Notes under the pieces: model-generated
Told to the model about the DNA's origin: nothing
What the model saw: only the letters and a program-made list of their open reading frames with translations
Database searches by the model: none
DNA from: Azospirillum sp. TSH64
GTDB lineage: Bacteria > Pseudomonadota > Alphaproteobacteria > Azospirillales > Azospirillaceae
Length of the DNA: 64,000 bases
Assembly (NCBI RefSeq): GCF_003116035.1
Contig: NZ_LGQW01000015.1
Span: forward strand, 5,860,719 to 5,924,718
Reading direction: 5' to 3'
Made by a program: the position numbers and the translations under genes
In this document: one piece after another, positions 54,208 through 62,179 of the stretch
How positions within the stretch are numbered: position 1 is the first letter of the stretch
Layout: every line of letters starts with the position of its first letter

Positions 54208-54780
54208 TCAGATCACGACGTTGACCCGACCGGCGGATGTGCCGGCGGAAGACGCTGTGACCGAAGCGGAGTGTGCCACAAATGCCGCGGCGGCGGAAGC
54301 GGTCGACGTGACCGGGGCTGCGGTCCGGGGGGCGGTGCCGGCCGTCGCCGACCTATCGGTCGCACCGCGCCCATAAGCCGCAGACTGCCCGCCAGCTTGC
54401 CCTTCCGTTTGGCCGCCCTGACCGCTGTCGCCGACGGTCAGCTTCAGCAGCGAGGCGCGCTCCGCGTCCTTTTCCTTCTGCTGGGCTTCCTTGTACTGCT
54501 TCAGGGCGGCTTCGGTCGGAATCTGCGAAACGGTCTTTCCGTTGGCGGGGTCGCGGTACAGCATCACCAGCCGCGAAGCGTCGGTGTCATAGCTGAAGGC
54601 GATGGTCGGGAAGCGGTTGACCAGCGGATCGGTTCCACCGGTCGTGTCGGCGTCCGCCTGAGGGAGGGTGCTGGAGGCCGGAGTCCGGGTGCCAGCCCCT
54701 GGTTCGACGGCATCGCTGCCGCGGGGCGTCATGAAGGCGAACGGCCGCGAGACCGTCGATGTGGCCACCGCCACGTTCAT
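54208..54780 (-). CDS. FlaG-like protein
   Basis: 190 residues. The central FSYDTDASRLVMLYRDPANGKTVSQIPTEAALKQY matches the FlaG motif (a beta-hairpin ending in QIPxE). It is preceded by a Ser/Thr/Pro-rich N-terminal region and followed by a long Ala/Gly/Thr-rich tail ending GRVNVVI. FlaG proteins affect filament length and capping in some bacteria. The ATG at 54780 has only a weak GGA upstream. It is followed after 39 bases by the YjfB-like gene, in the same direction. Confidence 0.65.
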   Translation of the reverse strand: MNVAVATSTVSRPFAFMTPRGSDAVEPGAGTRTPASSTLPQADADTTGGTDPLVNRFPTIAFSYDTDASRLVMLYRDPANGKTVSQIPTEAALKQYKEAQQKEKDAERASLLKLTVGDSGQGGQTEGQAGGQSAAYGRGATDRSATAGTAPRTAAPVTSTASAAAAFVAHSASVTASSAGTSAGRVNVVI

Positions 54781-54839
54781 GACCAGATTGTCCGGATCGG
54801 TGAATATCGAACATTAAATTACCTTAACCTGGACTGTGC

Positions 54840-54856
54840 GTAAAGAGTTTCTTTAC
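54840..54856. promoter_or_regulatory. Perfect inverted repeat in an AT-rich promoter region
   Basis: GTAAAGA-GTT-TCTTTAC, a 7-bp perfect inverted repeat, lies in an unusually AT-rich stretch (54781-54960) between the divergent FlaG-like and TPR genes. It could be an operator for either. Confidence 0.5.
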
Positions 54857-54991
54857 ACTTATTTGGAGTGGGGGCTCTAACCCATATGGGGGAAGGGGAT
54901 TTCCAGCAGGGAAAATATTTATGTCGAAAACTAAGATCTTCCCCTCCACAGGCTTGCGGTGGCGGCATCGGTCGTCCTAAAGCGTTGAGCC

Positions 54992-55894
54992 ATGGCCACC
55001 ATCCTCGAAGCCTTGACGCTGGCGCTCGACCTGCATCTCGTCGGCCGTTTCGGCGAGGCACAGGAACTCTACACCCGCATCCTCGATGTCGAGCCGGAGC
55101 AGCCGGACGCCCTGCATTATCTGGGCGTCCTCGCCGGACAGATCGACCGGGGAGAATTCGGCCTGACGCTGATCGGCAAGGCGCTGGTCCTGCGGCCCGA
55201 GGCAGCGGACATTCACGCCAACCGTGCCAATCTGCTGCGCGGGCTCGACCGGCCGGACGAGGCCGAAGCATCCTACCGTCGCGCGCTGGCGCTGCGCCCC
55301 GATTTTGCGGAGGCCTGGACCGACCGCGCCTTCGCCCGCCATGGCCGCGGCGATCCGGCCGCCATCGACGCCACCGCCACGATGCTGGAGCGCGCCCTGC
55401 GGATCGAGCCGGCGCTGGATCCGGCGCGGGAAAGGCTTGTCGGTCTGCTGCATGCGCGCGGCCGGCTGCGGCTGGAGTCCGGTCAGGCGACGCCGGCGCT
55501 GGCCGATCTGATCCGGGCCGCGGCACTCGACCAGCAGGATGCCGACATCGCCTTCCTTCTGGGCAATGCCCTTTTCGCCGCCGGGCTGCGCGCGGATTCG
55601 GTGATCGCCTTCCGCAACGCCCTGGCCCTGGTGCCAGACTTCCTGTCGGCAGCGCTGAATCTCGGCATCGCGCTGGCCGCGACCAACCATGCCGCCGCGG
55701 CACTGGCCCCGCTCCGCCATGCCGTCCGCATCGACCCGGCCCATCCGGCGCCCCGCGACACGCTGGCCCTCGCGCTGCGTTCGCTGGGCCATGCCGAGGA
55801 GGCTGACGCGCTGGTCCGCCCGCCGCCAGCCCCGCCGCCGGCCAAACCGGATCCCAAGCCCGCTCCGTTCCGCCGGCCGCGCCGGCGTTCCTAA
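54992..55894 (+). CDS. TPR-only protein
   Basis: 300 residues. TPRs occupy about residues 1-270 (e.g. EAQELYTRILDVEPEQPDALHYLG; EAEASYRRALALRPDFAEAWTDRA; ALAPLRHAVRIDPAHPAPRDTLAL). A Pro/Lys/Arg-rich tail (PPPAPPPAKPDPKPAPFRRPRRR) follows. No glycosyltransferase part is present, unlike its relatives. The repeats are the closest match to those of the neighbouring TPR-GT genes, so it may be a partner or a shortened paralog. Convergent with, and 9 bases from, the TPR-methyltransferase gene. Confidence 0.85.
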   Translation: MATILEALTLALDLHLVGRFGEAQELYTRILDVEPEQPDALHYLGVLAGQIDRGEFGLTLIGKALVLRPEAADIHANRANLLRGLDRPDEAEASYRRALALRPDFAEAWTDRAFARHGRGDPAAIDATATMLERALRIEPALDPARERLVGLLHARGRLRLESGQATPALADLIRAAALDQQDADIAFLLGNALFAAGLRADSVIAFRNALALVPDFLSAALNLGIALAATNHAAAALAPLRHAVRIDPAHPAPRDTLALALRSLGHAEEADALVRPPPAPPPAKPDPKPAPFRRPRRRS

Positions 55895-55903
55895 ACCGCT
55901 GGC

Positions 55904-57169
55904 CTAAAACGCCGGCCGCTCGGCCAGCACCACCAGCCCGGTCACCGGTTCGCCGCTCTCGAAGCGCAGCCGGTCGTGGTTGCATCGCCACAGCACAAGT
56001 CCGGCATTCGCCACCGCGGTGCGGATGTAGGAGTCGGCATGGGCATAGCGGCCGTGGGTGGCGACGCGGTGGGGCCGTCCGTCGGCATTGTCCAACGCCT
56101 CCACCGTGAAGGCCAGCCGGCCGCCGGGGCGCAGCGCGGTGCAGGCAGCGGCCAGAGCGTCGTCGAGGATGCCGAAATAGCAGAACACGTCGGCCGCCAT
56201 GATCAGATCGAAAGCCAGCCGATGCGCCGTCAGGAAGCCGACCAGTTCCGCCTCATGCAGCCCGTCATACAGGCCGCGGGCACGGGCGCGGCTCAGCATG
56301 CCCTCCGACAGATCGACACCGACCAGCCGGCGGGCATAGGGCCGGAGCGCTGGCGCGCACAGCCCGGTGCCGCAGCCGGCATCCAGCACGTCGAGGTCGC
56401 CGGCAGGCTCTTCGTCGGACAGCAGACCGGCGAGAAGGGCCGGCGCCCGGTAATCCAGCTCGGCCAGCTTGCGGTCGAATTCATCGGCGAACAGGTCGAA
56501 GGTCTGGCGCACATAGTCGTCGGGCGCACGCGGGTCGGCCTCCTCACCGGCGATGGCGGCGCCGATGTGGCGGGCCAGCGGGTTGTCAGGATGGTCGCGC
56601 CGCCACAGCCGGGCCAACGCCGCCGCATCCTCCTCCCCGCCCTGTTCGTGCAGCAGATAGAGCACGGCGCCAAGATTGTCGTGGGCGTCGGCCCAGTCCG
56701 GCCGAAGGCCCAGCGCCCGGCGGTAATCCACCGCCGCCCCGCCGAAGCGGCCGAGGTCGCGCAGCAGGTTGCCGCAGTTGTTCCACGCCTCCGCATGGTC
56801 GGGGCGAAGGGCGAGCGCCTGACGGAAGGCGGCTTCCGCCTCAACCGGCCGCTCCGCCTGACGCAGGACGGAGCCGAGATTGTAGTGCGCCATCCCCTCA
56901 TGCAGGCCGTGGAAGACGGCGGCCCGGTAGGCGGCGGCGGCCTCCTCCAGCCGGCCAAGCACGCGCAGGGCGTTGCCGTGGTTGTTGTGGGTGCCGGCGA
57001 GCGTCGGGTCGGCGGCCAGAGCCCGGGCATAGAGCGGCTCCGCCCCCGCCGCGTTACCGGCCGCGGCCAGAGCGTCCGCCTGCCGGCTGAGCTTCACCGC
57101 GGGTGGCACGGCCATTCCCGCCAGTCCCCTGCGCACCCCGCCCCGCAAGGACGAGCGTGACCCTGCCAT
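55904..57169 (-). CDS. TPR-methyltransferase fusion protein
   Basis: 421 residues from the ATG at 57169, preceded by GGAGAAGGGGGGAA. About 20-190 are TPRs (NNHGNALRVLGRLEEAAAAYR). About 250-400 is a class I SAM-dependent methyltransferase: DVLDAGCGTGLCAPAL (motif I), LVGVDLSEGML (acidic motif II) and MAADVFCYFGILDDAL. It ends with an LRPGGRLAFTVEALDNADG strand. It is divergent from the tandem TPR-GT gene, 121 bases apart. A role in methylating a carrier sugar or protein acted on by the TPR-GT proteins is plausible but only inferred. Confidence 0.88.
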   Translation of the reverse strand: MAGSRSSLRGGVRRGLAGMAVPPAVKLSRQADALAAAGNAAGAEPLYARALAADPTLAGTHNNHGNALRVLGRLEEAAAAYRAAVFHGLHEGMAHYNLGSVLRQAERPVEAEAAFRQALALRPDHAEAWNNCGNLLRDLGRFGGAAVDYRRALGLRPDWADAHDNLGAVLYLLHEQGGEEDAAALARLWRRDHPDNPLARHIGAAIAGEEADPRAPDDYVRQTFDLFADEFDRKLAELDYRAPALLAGLLSDEEPAGDLDVLDAGCGTGLCAPALRPYARRLVGVDLSEGMLSRARARGLYDGLHEAELVGFLTAHRLAFDLIMAADVFCYFGILDDALAAACTALRPGGRLAFTVEALDNADGRPHRVATHGRYAHADSYIRTAVANAGLVLWRCNHDRLRFESGEPVTGLVVLAERPAF

Positions 57170-57244
57170 CGCGTGTTCCCCCCTTCTCCCGCAGGTCGAT
57201 TCCCCGCCGATATCAATGGCATCTTTACCGTGATCCACCGATGA

Positions 57245-57260
57245 TGGCACTCCCTTTGAG
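57245..57260 (+). promoter_or_regulatory. Degenerate sigma-54-like sequence before the TPR-GT gene
   Basis: ATGGCACTCCCTTTGAG resembles the flgE promoter TTGGCACTCCGCTTGCT, but the -12 GC reads GA, which usually destroys activity. It lies about 30 bases before the GTG start. Confidence 0.25.
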
Positions 57261-57290
57261 GGTGCGGGCAGTCAGGGACGGGGCCGGAAC

Positions 57291-60200
57291 GTGGCGAAGC
57301 ACACCAACATGCTGGCGCAGGCAGTGGCACACCATCAGGCCGGGCGTGTCGCCGAGGCGGAGTGCGGCTATCGCGACGTGCTGGCCGCCGACCCGCGCAA
57401 CGCCGACGCGCTGCATCTGCTGGGGGTGCTGGCCCTGCAATCGGGCCATGCGGACGAGGCGGTGACCCTGATCGGCAAGGCCCTGGCGCAGGCCAGGGGA
57501 GTCGCCGATTACTGGGACAATCTGGGCAGCGCGCTGTTCGCCGCCGGACGGCCGGACGAGGCGGCGCAGGCCCACCGCAACGCCACCATCCTGGACCCGC
57601 AGGGGGCGCAGCGGCGGCACAATCTGGGCAATGCGCTGGCAGCCCTTGGCCGTCACGACGAGGCGCAGCGGGCCTTCGCCTCGGCGCTGGCGCTGAAGCC
57701 GGATTATGCCAAGGCCTGGTACAATCTCGGCAACGGCCATGCCGCGCTGCACCGCTATGACGGGGCGGTGACGGCGCTGGACCGCGCGGTGCGGCTGGCG
57801 CCGAGCATGGTGGAGGCGCACAACAATCTCGGCGACGCTCTGGCGATGGCCGGCCGGCTGGACGAGGCCATCGCACAGCACCGGCTGGTGACCCGGCACC
57901 GGCCCGACGATGCCACCGCCTTCTACAATCTGGGCGCCGTCCTGCAACAGAAGGGCGCCTTCGAGAGTGCCGAGATCGCCTATCGTCAGGCGCTGAAACG
58001 CAACCCGCGCCACAGCGCCGCGCTAAACAATCTGGGCAGCGTCCTGAAGCGGCTGGGGCGTCCCGATCAGGCGGAGCTGTGCCACCGGCAGGCGCTGGAC
58101 CTGCACCCGGAGTTCGTGGAGGCGCGCTACAATCTCGGCAACGCCTTGCAGGCGCAGGGGCGCTACGAGGAGGCGGCGGCCTGCTTCGAGGAGGCGCTGG
58201 CTCAGCAGCCCGACCTCGCCACCGCCACCTACAACCTGTCTCTGCTGGCGCTTCTTCACGGCGACATCGCGCGCGGCTGGGCCGGGTACGAGCGGCGTTT
58301 CGCCGCCGGCGAGGCGGTGCCGAACCGGCGCTTCCCGATTCCGCGCTGGGATGGAGCGGTGCTGCGCGGCAAGAGGCTGCTGATCTGGCGCGAACAGGGC
58401 GTTGGCGACGAGATGATGTTCGCCTCCTGCTATCCGGACGTCGTCGCCTGGGCAGGCGGACCGGTCACCATCGAATGCGATCCGCGTCTGGTGCCGCTGT
58501 TCCGCCGCTCCTTTCCGAAAGCCACGGTGCGGGCTGAAAGCTGCACCGGTGACGCTTTCGGCGAGCCCTTGCGCGAAACCATCGATCCGCCCGACTGCGA
58601 CCTCCAGGTTGCGGCGGGCGACCTGCCGGAACTGCTGCGCGGCAGCCTGTCCGCTTTCGAGCCGCAGGGCCCCTGGCTGGTGGCGGACCCAGCGCTGGTG
58701 GAGCGGTGGCGGCAGCGGCTGGCGGCGCTGGGTCCGGGCCTGCGGGTCGGCATCGGCTGGCGCAGCCAATTGATGACCGCCGACCGCAAGGCTTCCTACG
58801 TGATGCTGGAGCATTGGGGACCGCTGTTCGCCGTGCCCGGCCTGGTCTTCGTCAATCTGCAATATGGCGAGTGCGAAGAGGAAATTCGGGCGGCGGAGGA
58901 GCGCTTCGGCGTGACCATCCACCGCTGGGCCGATCTGAACCTGAAGGACGATTTCGATGGCGCGGCGGCGCTGACCGCCAACCTGGATCTGGTGATCTCG
59001 CCGGCGATGTCGGCGGGGGAACTGGCCGGTGCGCTGGGGGTTCCGGTCTGGCGCTTCGGCGGCCGCGACTGGACGCAACTTGCCACCGGCGCCCGCCCCT
59101 GGTTCCCGGCCATGCGGCTGTTCCGGCCGAATCCCGGCGAAGGGCTTGAGGCCGCGATTGCCCGGATGGCGAGTGCGTTGCGTGCCAACGCGACACCACG
59201 GAGCAGGGCGCCCAGTCCGGCAGTAATCGGGGCTGGGGAGGGTGGCTCCGGGACCGCCGACGCCACAGATCCGGACCCCGACCCGGACAGGCTCCTGGAG
59301 CTTGCGGTCGGCGCCCACCGCAGCGGTGCTTATGACGAGGCGGGTCCCCTCTATGAACGGGTGCTGGCAAGCCGCCCGCGCGACCCGGTGGCCTTGCACC
59401 TCTCGGGCCTGCTCGCCCACCAGTCGGGCGCGTCGGCGCGAGGGGAGGGGCGCATCGCCGCTGCGGTCGCCGAGGCCCCCGAGTATGCGACGGCGCATAT
59501 CAGCCTGGGGAATGTCCGTCTGGCGCTCGGGCGGGGGGAGCAGGCGGCGGCGAGTTTCCGGACCGCTCTGGCGGTCCAGCCCGATAGCGCAGCGGCCTTG
59601 ACCAACCTAGGCAACGCACTCGACGCGCTGGAGCGGAGCGCCGCCGCGGCCGACCTTCATCGCAAGGCGGTCACGGCCGACCCGGATCTGGCGGAGGCAC
59701 ACGACAATCTCGGGGTCGCCCTCGCCCGGCTGGGCCGCTGGGCCGAGGCGGAGCGGGCGCATGCACAGGCGCTCCGTCGGACACCGGGCCTGGAGGCGGG
59801 GTGGATGAACCTGTCGGTGGCGCTTCGCCGCCTCGGCCGGCTGGATCCGGCGGAACGGGCAGGGCGCCGTGCCTTGGCGCTCGCCCCCGCCCTCGCCGAC
59901 GCAATGGCGAACCGTGGCCGACTGCTGCGCGAACTGGGGGATGCCGCTGCGGCAGGTCCATGGTGCGCCCGCGCGCTGGCGGTTGAGCCCGGCCACGCGG
60001 CGGCGGCCTTCAACGGCGGATTGCTGGAGCTGACGGCCGGCCGGCTGGCGCGGGGCTGGGATGGCTATGACCGCCGCTTTGACACGCGCGACATGGCGGC
60101 GGCATTCCGGCGCCCCGGTGCCCCTCTCTGGGACGGCGGGCCTCTGTCGGGGAAACGCCTTCTGGTCTGGCGTGAGCAGGGCATCGGCGACGAGCTGATG

Positions 60201-61007
60201 TTCGCACAGCGTTTGCCGGAGCTGGTTGCCCTGGCCGACCATGACGGCGGCCATGTCGTGGTCGAGTGCGATCCCCGCTTCGTGCCGTTGTTCGCCCGCT
60301 CCTTCCCAGAGGCAACGGTGCGTCCGGCCCCCGCCACGCCCGGCGAGCCGTCGTCCGACATCGACGCCCATGCCCCCATCGGATCGCTGTCGCGCCGATT
60401 GGGCGGCACCTTGCCCGACTTCGCCGCTCTGGGACCGGCTTTGCGCGCCGACCCGGCAGCAATCGAGACCTGGCGGCGTCGCCTGTCCGGATTGGGTGAC
60501 GGCCTGCGGGTCGGCATCGCTTGGCGCAGCAGCCAGCTCGATCCCGACCGCATGCCCGATTACACGCGCATCGAGGATTGGCGGCCGGTGCTGACCTTGC
60601 CCGCCCTGATCCCGGTCAACCTGCAATATGGCGACTGCGAAACGGAACTGGCGGCGGCGCACAGCACTTTCGGCCGCGCGCCGCATGACTTTGCCGACAT
60701 CGACCTGCGCGACGATCTCGACGGTACGGCGGCGCTGATGTCGGCCCTGGATCTGGTGATCGCTCCGGCGACCTCCACCGGCGAACTGGCCGGAGCGCTC
60801 GGCGTGCCGGTCTGGCGGCTGGGACGCACGGGCGATTGGACGGCGCTCGGCACCGGTGTGCGGCCTTGGTTTCCGTCGATGCGACTGTTCTGGACCGGTC
60901 CGGGCGAACGGGTGGCCGACCTCCTTCCCAAGGTGGCGGCGGAGCTTGAACGCTTCCGCCGGACCGGCGGCGGTTTCCGGGATCCGGACGTCAAAAGGCC
61001 GGGGTGA
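57291..61007 (+). CDS. Tandem TPR-glycosyltransferase protein (two cycles)
   Basis: 1238 residues. About 5-345 are TPRs (AECGYRDVLAADPRNADALHLLG). About 350-630 is a GT9-like domain (LLIWREQGVGDEMMF; LRVGIGWRSQLMTADRKAS; NLDLVISPAMSAGELAGALG). A charged linker rich in DPDPDPD is at about 635-665. A second TPR block spans about 665-925 and a second GT domain about 940-1225 (LLVWREQGIGDELMF; NLQYGDCETEL). The order TPR-GT-TPR-GT mirrors the gene at 793-4908. The GTG start at 57291 and the ATG at 57309 are both possible. It ends in a strong hairpin. Confidence 0.88.
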   Translation: MAKHTNMLAQAVAHHQAGRVAEAECGYRDVLAADPRNADALHLLGVLALQSGHADEAVTLIGKALAQARGVADYWDNLGSALFAAGRPDEAAQAHRNATILDPQGAQRRHNLGNALAALGRHDEAQRAFASALALKPDYAKAWYNLGNGHAALHRYDGAVTALDRAVRLAPSMVEAHNNLGDALAMAGRLDEAIAQHRLVTRHRPDDATAFYNLGAVLQQKGAFESAEIAYRQALKRNPRHSAALNNLGSVLKRLGRPDQAELCHRQALDLHPEFVEARYNLGNALQAQGRYEEAAACFEEALAQQPDLATATYNLSLLALLHGDIARGWAGYERRFAAGEAVPNRRFPIPRWDGAVLRGKRLLIWREQGVGDEMMFASCYPDVVAWAGGPVTIECDPRLVPLFRRSFPKATVRAESCTGDAFGEPLRETIDPPDCDLQVAAGDLPELLRGSLSAFEPQGPWLVADPALVERWRQRLAALGPGLRVGIGWRSQLMTADRKASYVMLEHWGPLFAVPGLVFVNLQYGECEEEIRAAEERFGVTIHRWADLNLKDDFDGAAALTANLDLVISPAMSAGELAGALGVPVWRFGGRDWTQLATGARPWFPAMRLFRPNPGEGLEAAIARMASALRANATPRSRAPSPAVIGAGEGGSGTADATDPDPDPDRLLELAVGAHRSGAYDEAGPLYERVLASRPRDPVALHLSGLLAHQSGASARGEGRIAAAVAEAPEYATAHISLGNVRLALGRGEQAAASFRTALAVQPDSAAALTNLGNALDALERSAAAADLHRKAVTADPDLAEAHDNLGVALARLGRWAEAERAHAQALRRTPGLEAGWMNLSVALRRLGRLDPAERAGRRALALAPALADAMANRGRLLRELGDAAAAGPWCARALAVEPGHAAAAFNGGLLELTAGRLARGWDGYDRRFDTRDMAAAFRRPGAPLWDGGPLSGKRLLVWREQGIGDELMFAQRLPELVALADHDGGHVVVECDPRFVPLFARSFPEATVRPAPATPGEPSSDIDAHAPIGSLSRRLGGTLPDFAALGPALRADPAAIETWRRRLSGLGDGLRVGIAWRSSQLDPDRMPDYTRIEDWRPVLTLPALIPVNLQYGDCETELAAAHSTFGRAPHDFADIDLRDDLDGTAALMSALDLVIAPATSTGELAGALGVPVWRLGRTGDWTALGTGVRPWFPSMRLFWTGPGERVADLLPKVAAELERFRRTGGGFRDPDVKRPG

Positions 61008-61032
61008 GGCGGTCCACCTCAACCCGGCCTTT
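60994..61032 (+). terminator. Terminator overlapping the TPR-GT gene end
   Basis: Stem AAAGGCCGGGGTGAGG/CCTCAACCCGGCCTTT, 16 bp with one mismatch and a 7-base loop; it begins inside the last codons of the gene. No long T-tract follows. Confidence 0.7.
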
Positions 61033-61082
61033 AACCCCTATTCAAGGGTGAAGATCAAAGGTCGCTGCTGTGATTGGGGGGA

Positions 61083-61262
61083 TCAATTCATCGGGCCGGG
61101 GCGCGTCAGGCGATCGATCTCTTCCTTGACGTGCAGCTTTTCGAGTTTGAGGCGCTTTACTGCGCTCTCATCCGGCCATGAGCGCTTCTCCTCGTCGAGG
61201 ATCGCCCGGTCCAGACGCATGTGCTTTTCCTGCAGAGACGAAAGGCGAGCTTCAGTGTGCAT
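61083..61262 (-). CDS. DUF465 (YdcH-type) small protein
   Basis: 59 residues, easily missed because of its size. The sequence (ARLSSLQEKHMRLDRAILDE, VKRLKLEKLHVKEEIDRL) is the two-helix hairpin of the DUF465 family, with the usual HxxLDxxI-like first helix and LKxxKLxxKEEIxxL second helix. The ATG at 61262 has GGAGAG six bases upstream. The family is widespread in alphaproteobacteria and has no firmly known function. Confidence 0.85.
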   Translation of the reverse strand: MHTEARLSSLQEKHMRLDRAILDEEKRSWPDESAVKRLKLEKLHVKEEIDRLTRPGPMN

Positions 61263-61477
61263 GAGTCGCTCTCCATGTGATCAGTCCGCGTCCCGCCTCA
61301 ATGTGACGGTCCGGTAACAGCAGTGTTCACCCATCCGAACCGCCGAACAACCTAAATCTTGCGTTTTATGCGGTCAAACCATGCGAAAAGATGCCTCAAC
61401 CGTTCAGACGTATGACAGTGGGTCGCAGGGGTGGGGTCTTGAAATCACTTCGCGCACCACCATCCGGAGGCCAACAG

Positions 61478-61496
61478 ACCCTTTGGACCAAAGGGT
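61478..61496 (-). terminator. Palindrome at the TPR gene end
   Basis: ACCCTTTGG-A-CCAAAGGGT, a perfect 9-bp inverted repeat, touches the stop codon of the minus-strand TPR-only gene. No T-tract follows. Confidence 0.4.
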
Positions 61497-62179
61497 TATG
61501 CCGCCGGTGGCAGGGCAACGGCCGGTCCGGCGATGCCGGAAAGCGCCCTGCGCACCTCGTCACGGCCAGGCTGAAGCACCAGCGCACGGCGATACCAGCC
61601 GGCAGCCTCGCTCCTGCATCCCACCCGCTCGAGGATCGCGGCGAGCCTGACGGCGACGGAGGGAACCGTGGGATCGAGGCGAGCGGAGCGTCGCAGCGCC
61701 TCCGCCGCGGCCTCGGGCCGACCGAGGCTCTCCAGCGCGATGCCCCATTGATGCAGCACCGCCGCACCGGTGTCGAGCCGTGCCGCCCGGCCATAGGCTT
61801 CCGCCGCCGCAGCGCTATGGCCGGCTTCGCGTTCGGCATGGCCAAGCCCCTCCAGCGCCGTCAGCAGGGTGGGCGACAAGGCCAGGGCATGGTGGAATCG
61901 GCGGGCGGCATCCTCCGGCCGGTGCAGGGCGCGCAGGATTTTTGCGTGGTTCACCGCCACCTCGGTCGCTCTCGAGTCCAGGGACAAGGCACGGGAGAGC
62001 AGCCCGTCGGCCTCCTCCAGCCGGCCAAGCTGCGCGACCAGCAGGCCATAGCGGTGCAGGGCTTCGGCCTCCGCCGGTTCACGGGCGAGGATGCGGCGGT
62101 AAAGACGCTCCGCCTCGTCGAAGCCGCCGGACTGGTGACGGTCGAACGCCTCGGCAAGCAGGTGATGGCCGGCGCTCAT
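61496..62179 (-). CDS. TPR-only protein coupled to a TPR-GT gene
   Basis: 227 residues. TPRs fill almost the whole protein (EAERLYRRILAREPAEAEALHRYG; DGLLSRALSLDSRATEVAVNHAK). No transferase domain is present. Its ATG at 62179 overlaps the stop of the upstream TPR-GT gene (ATGA), so both are translated together. It resembles a third TPR block left over from a longer tandem protein, or a partner. The reading frame continues upstream but only as a shadow of the neighbour. Confidence 0.85.
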   Translation of the reverse strand: MSAGHHLLAEAFDRHQSGGFDEAERLYRRILAREPAEAEALHRYGLLVAQLGRLEEADGLLSRALSLDSRATEVAVNHAKILRALHRPEDAARRFHHALALSPTLLTALEGLGHAEREAGHSAAAAEAYGRAARLDTGAAVLHQWGIALESLGRPEAAAEALRRSARLDPTVPSVAVRLAAILERVGCRSEAAGWYRRALVLQPGRDEVRRALSGIAGPAVALPPAA

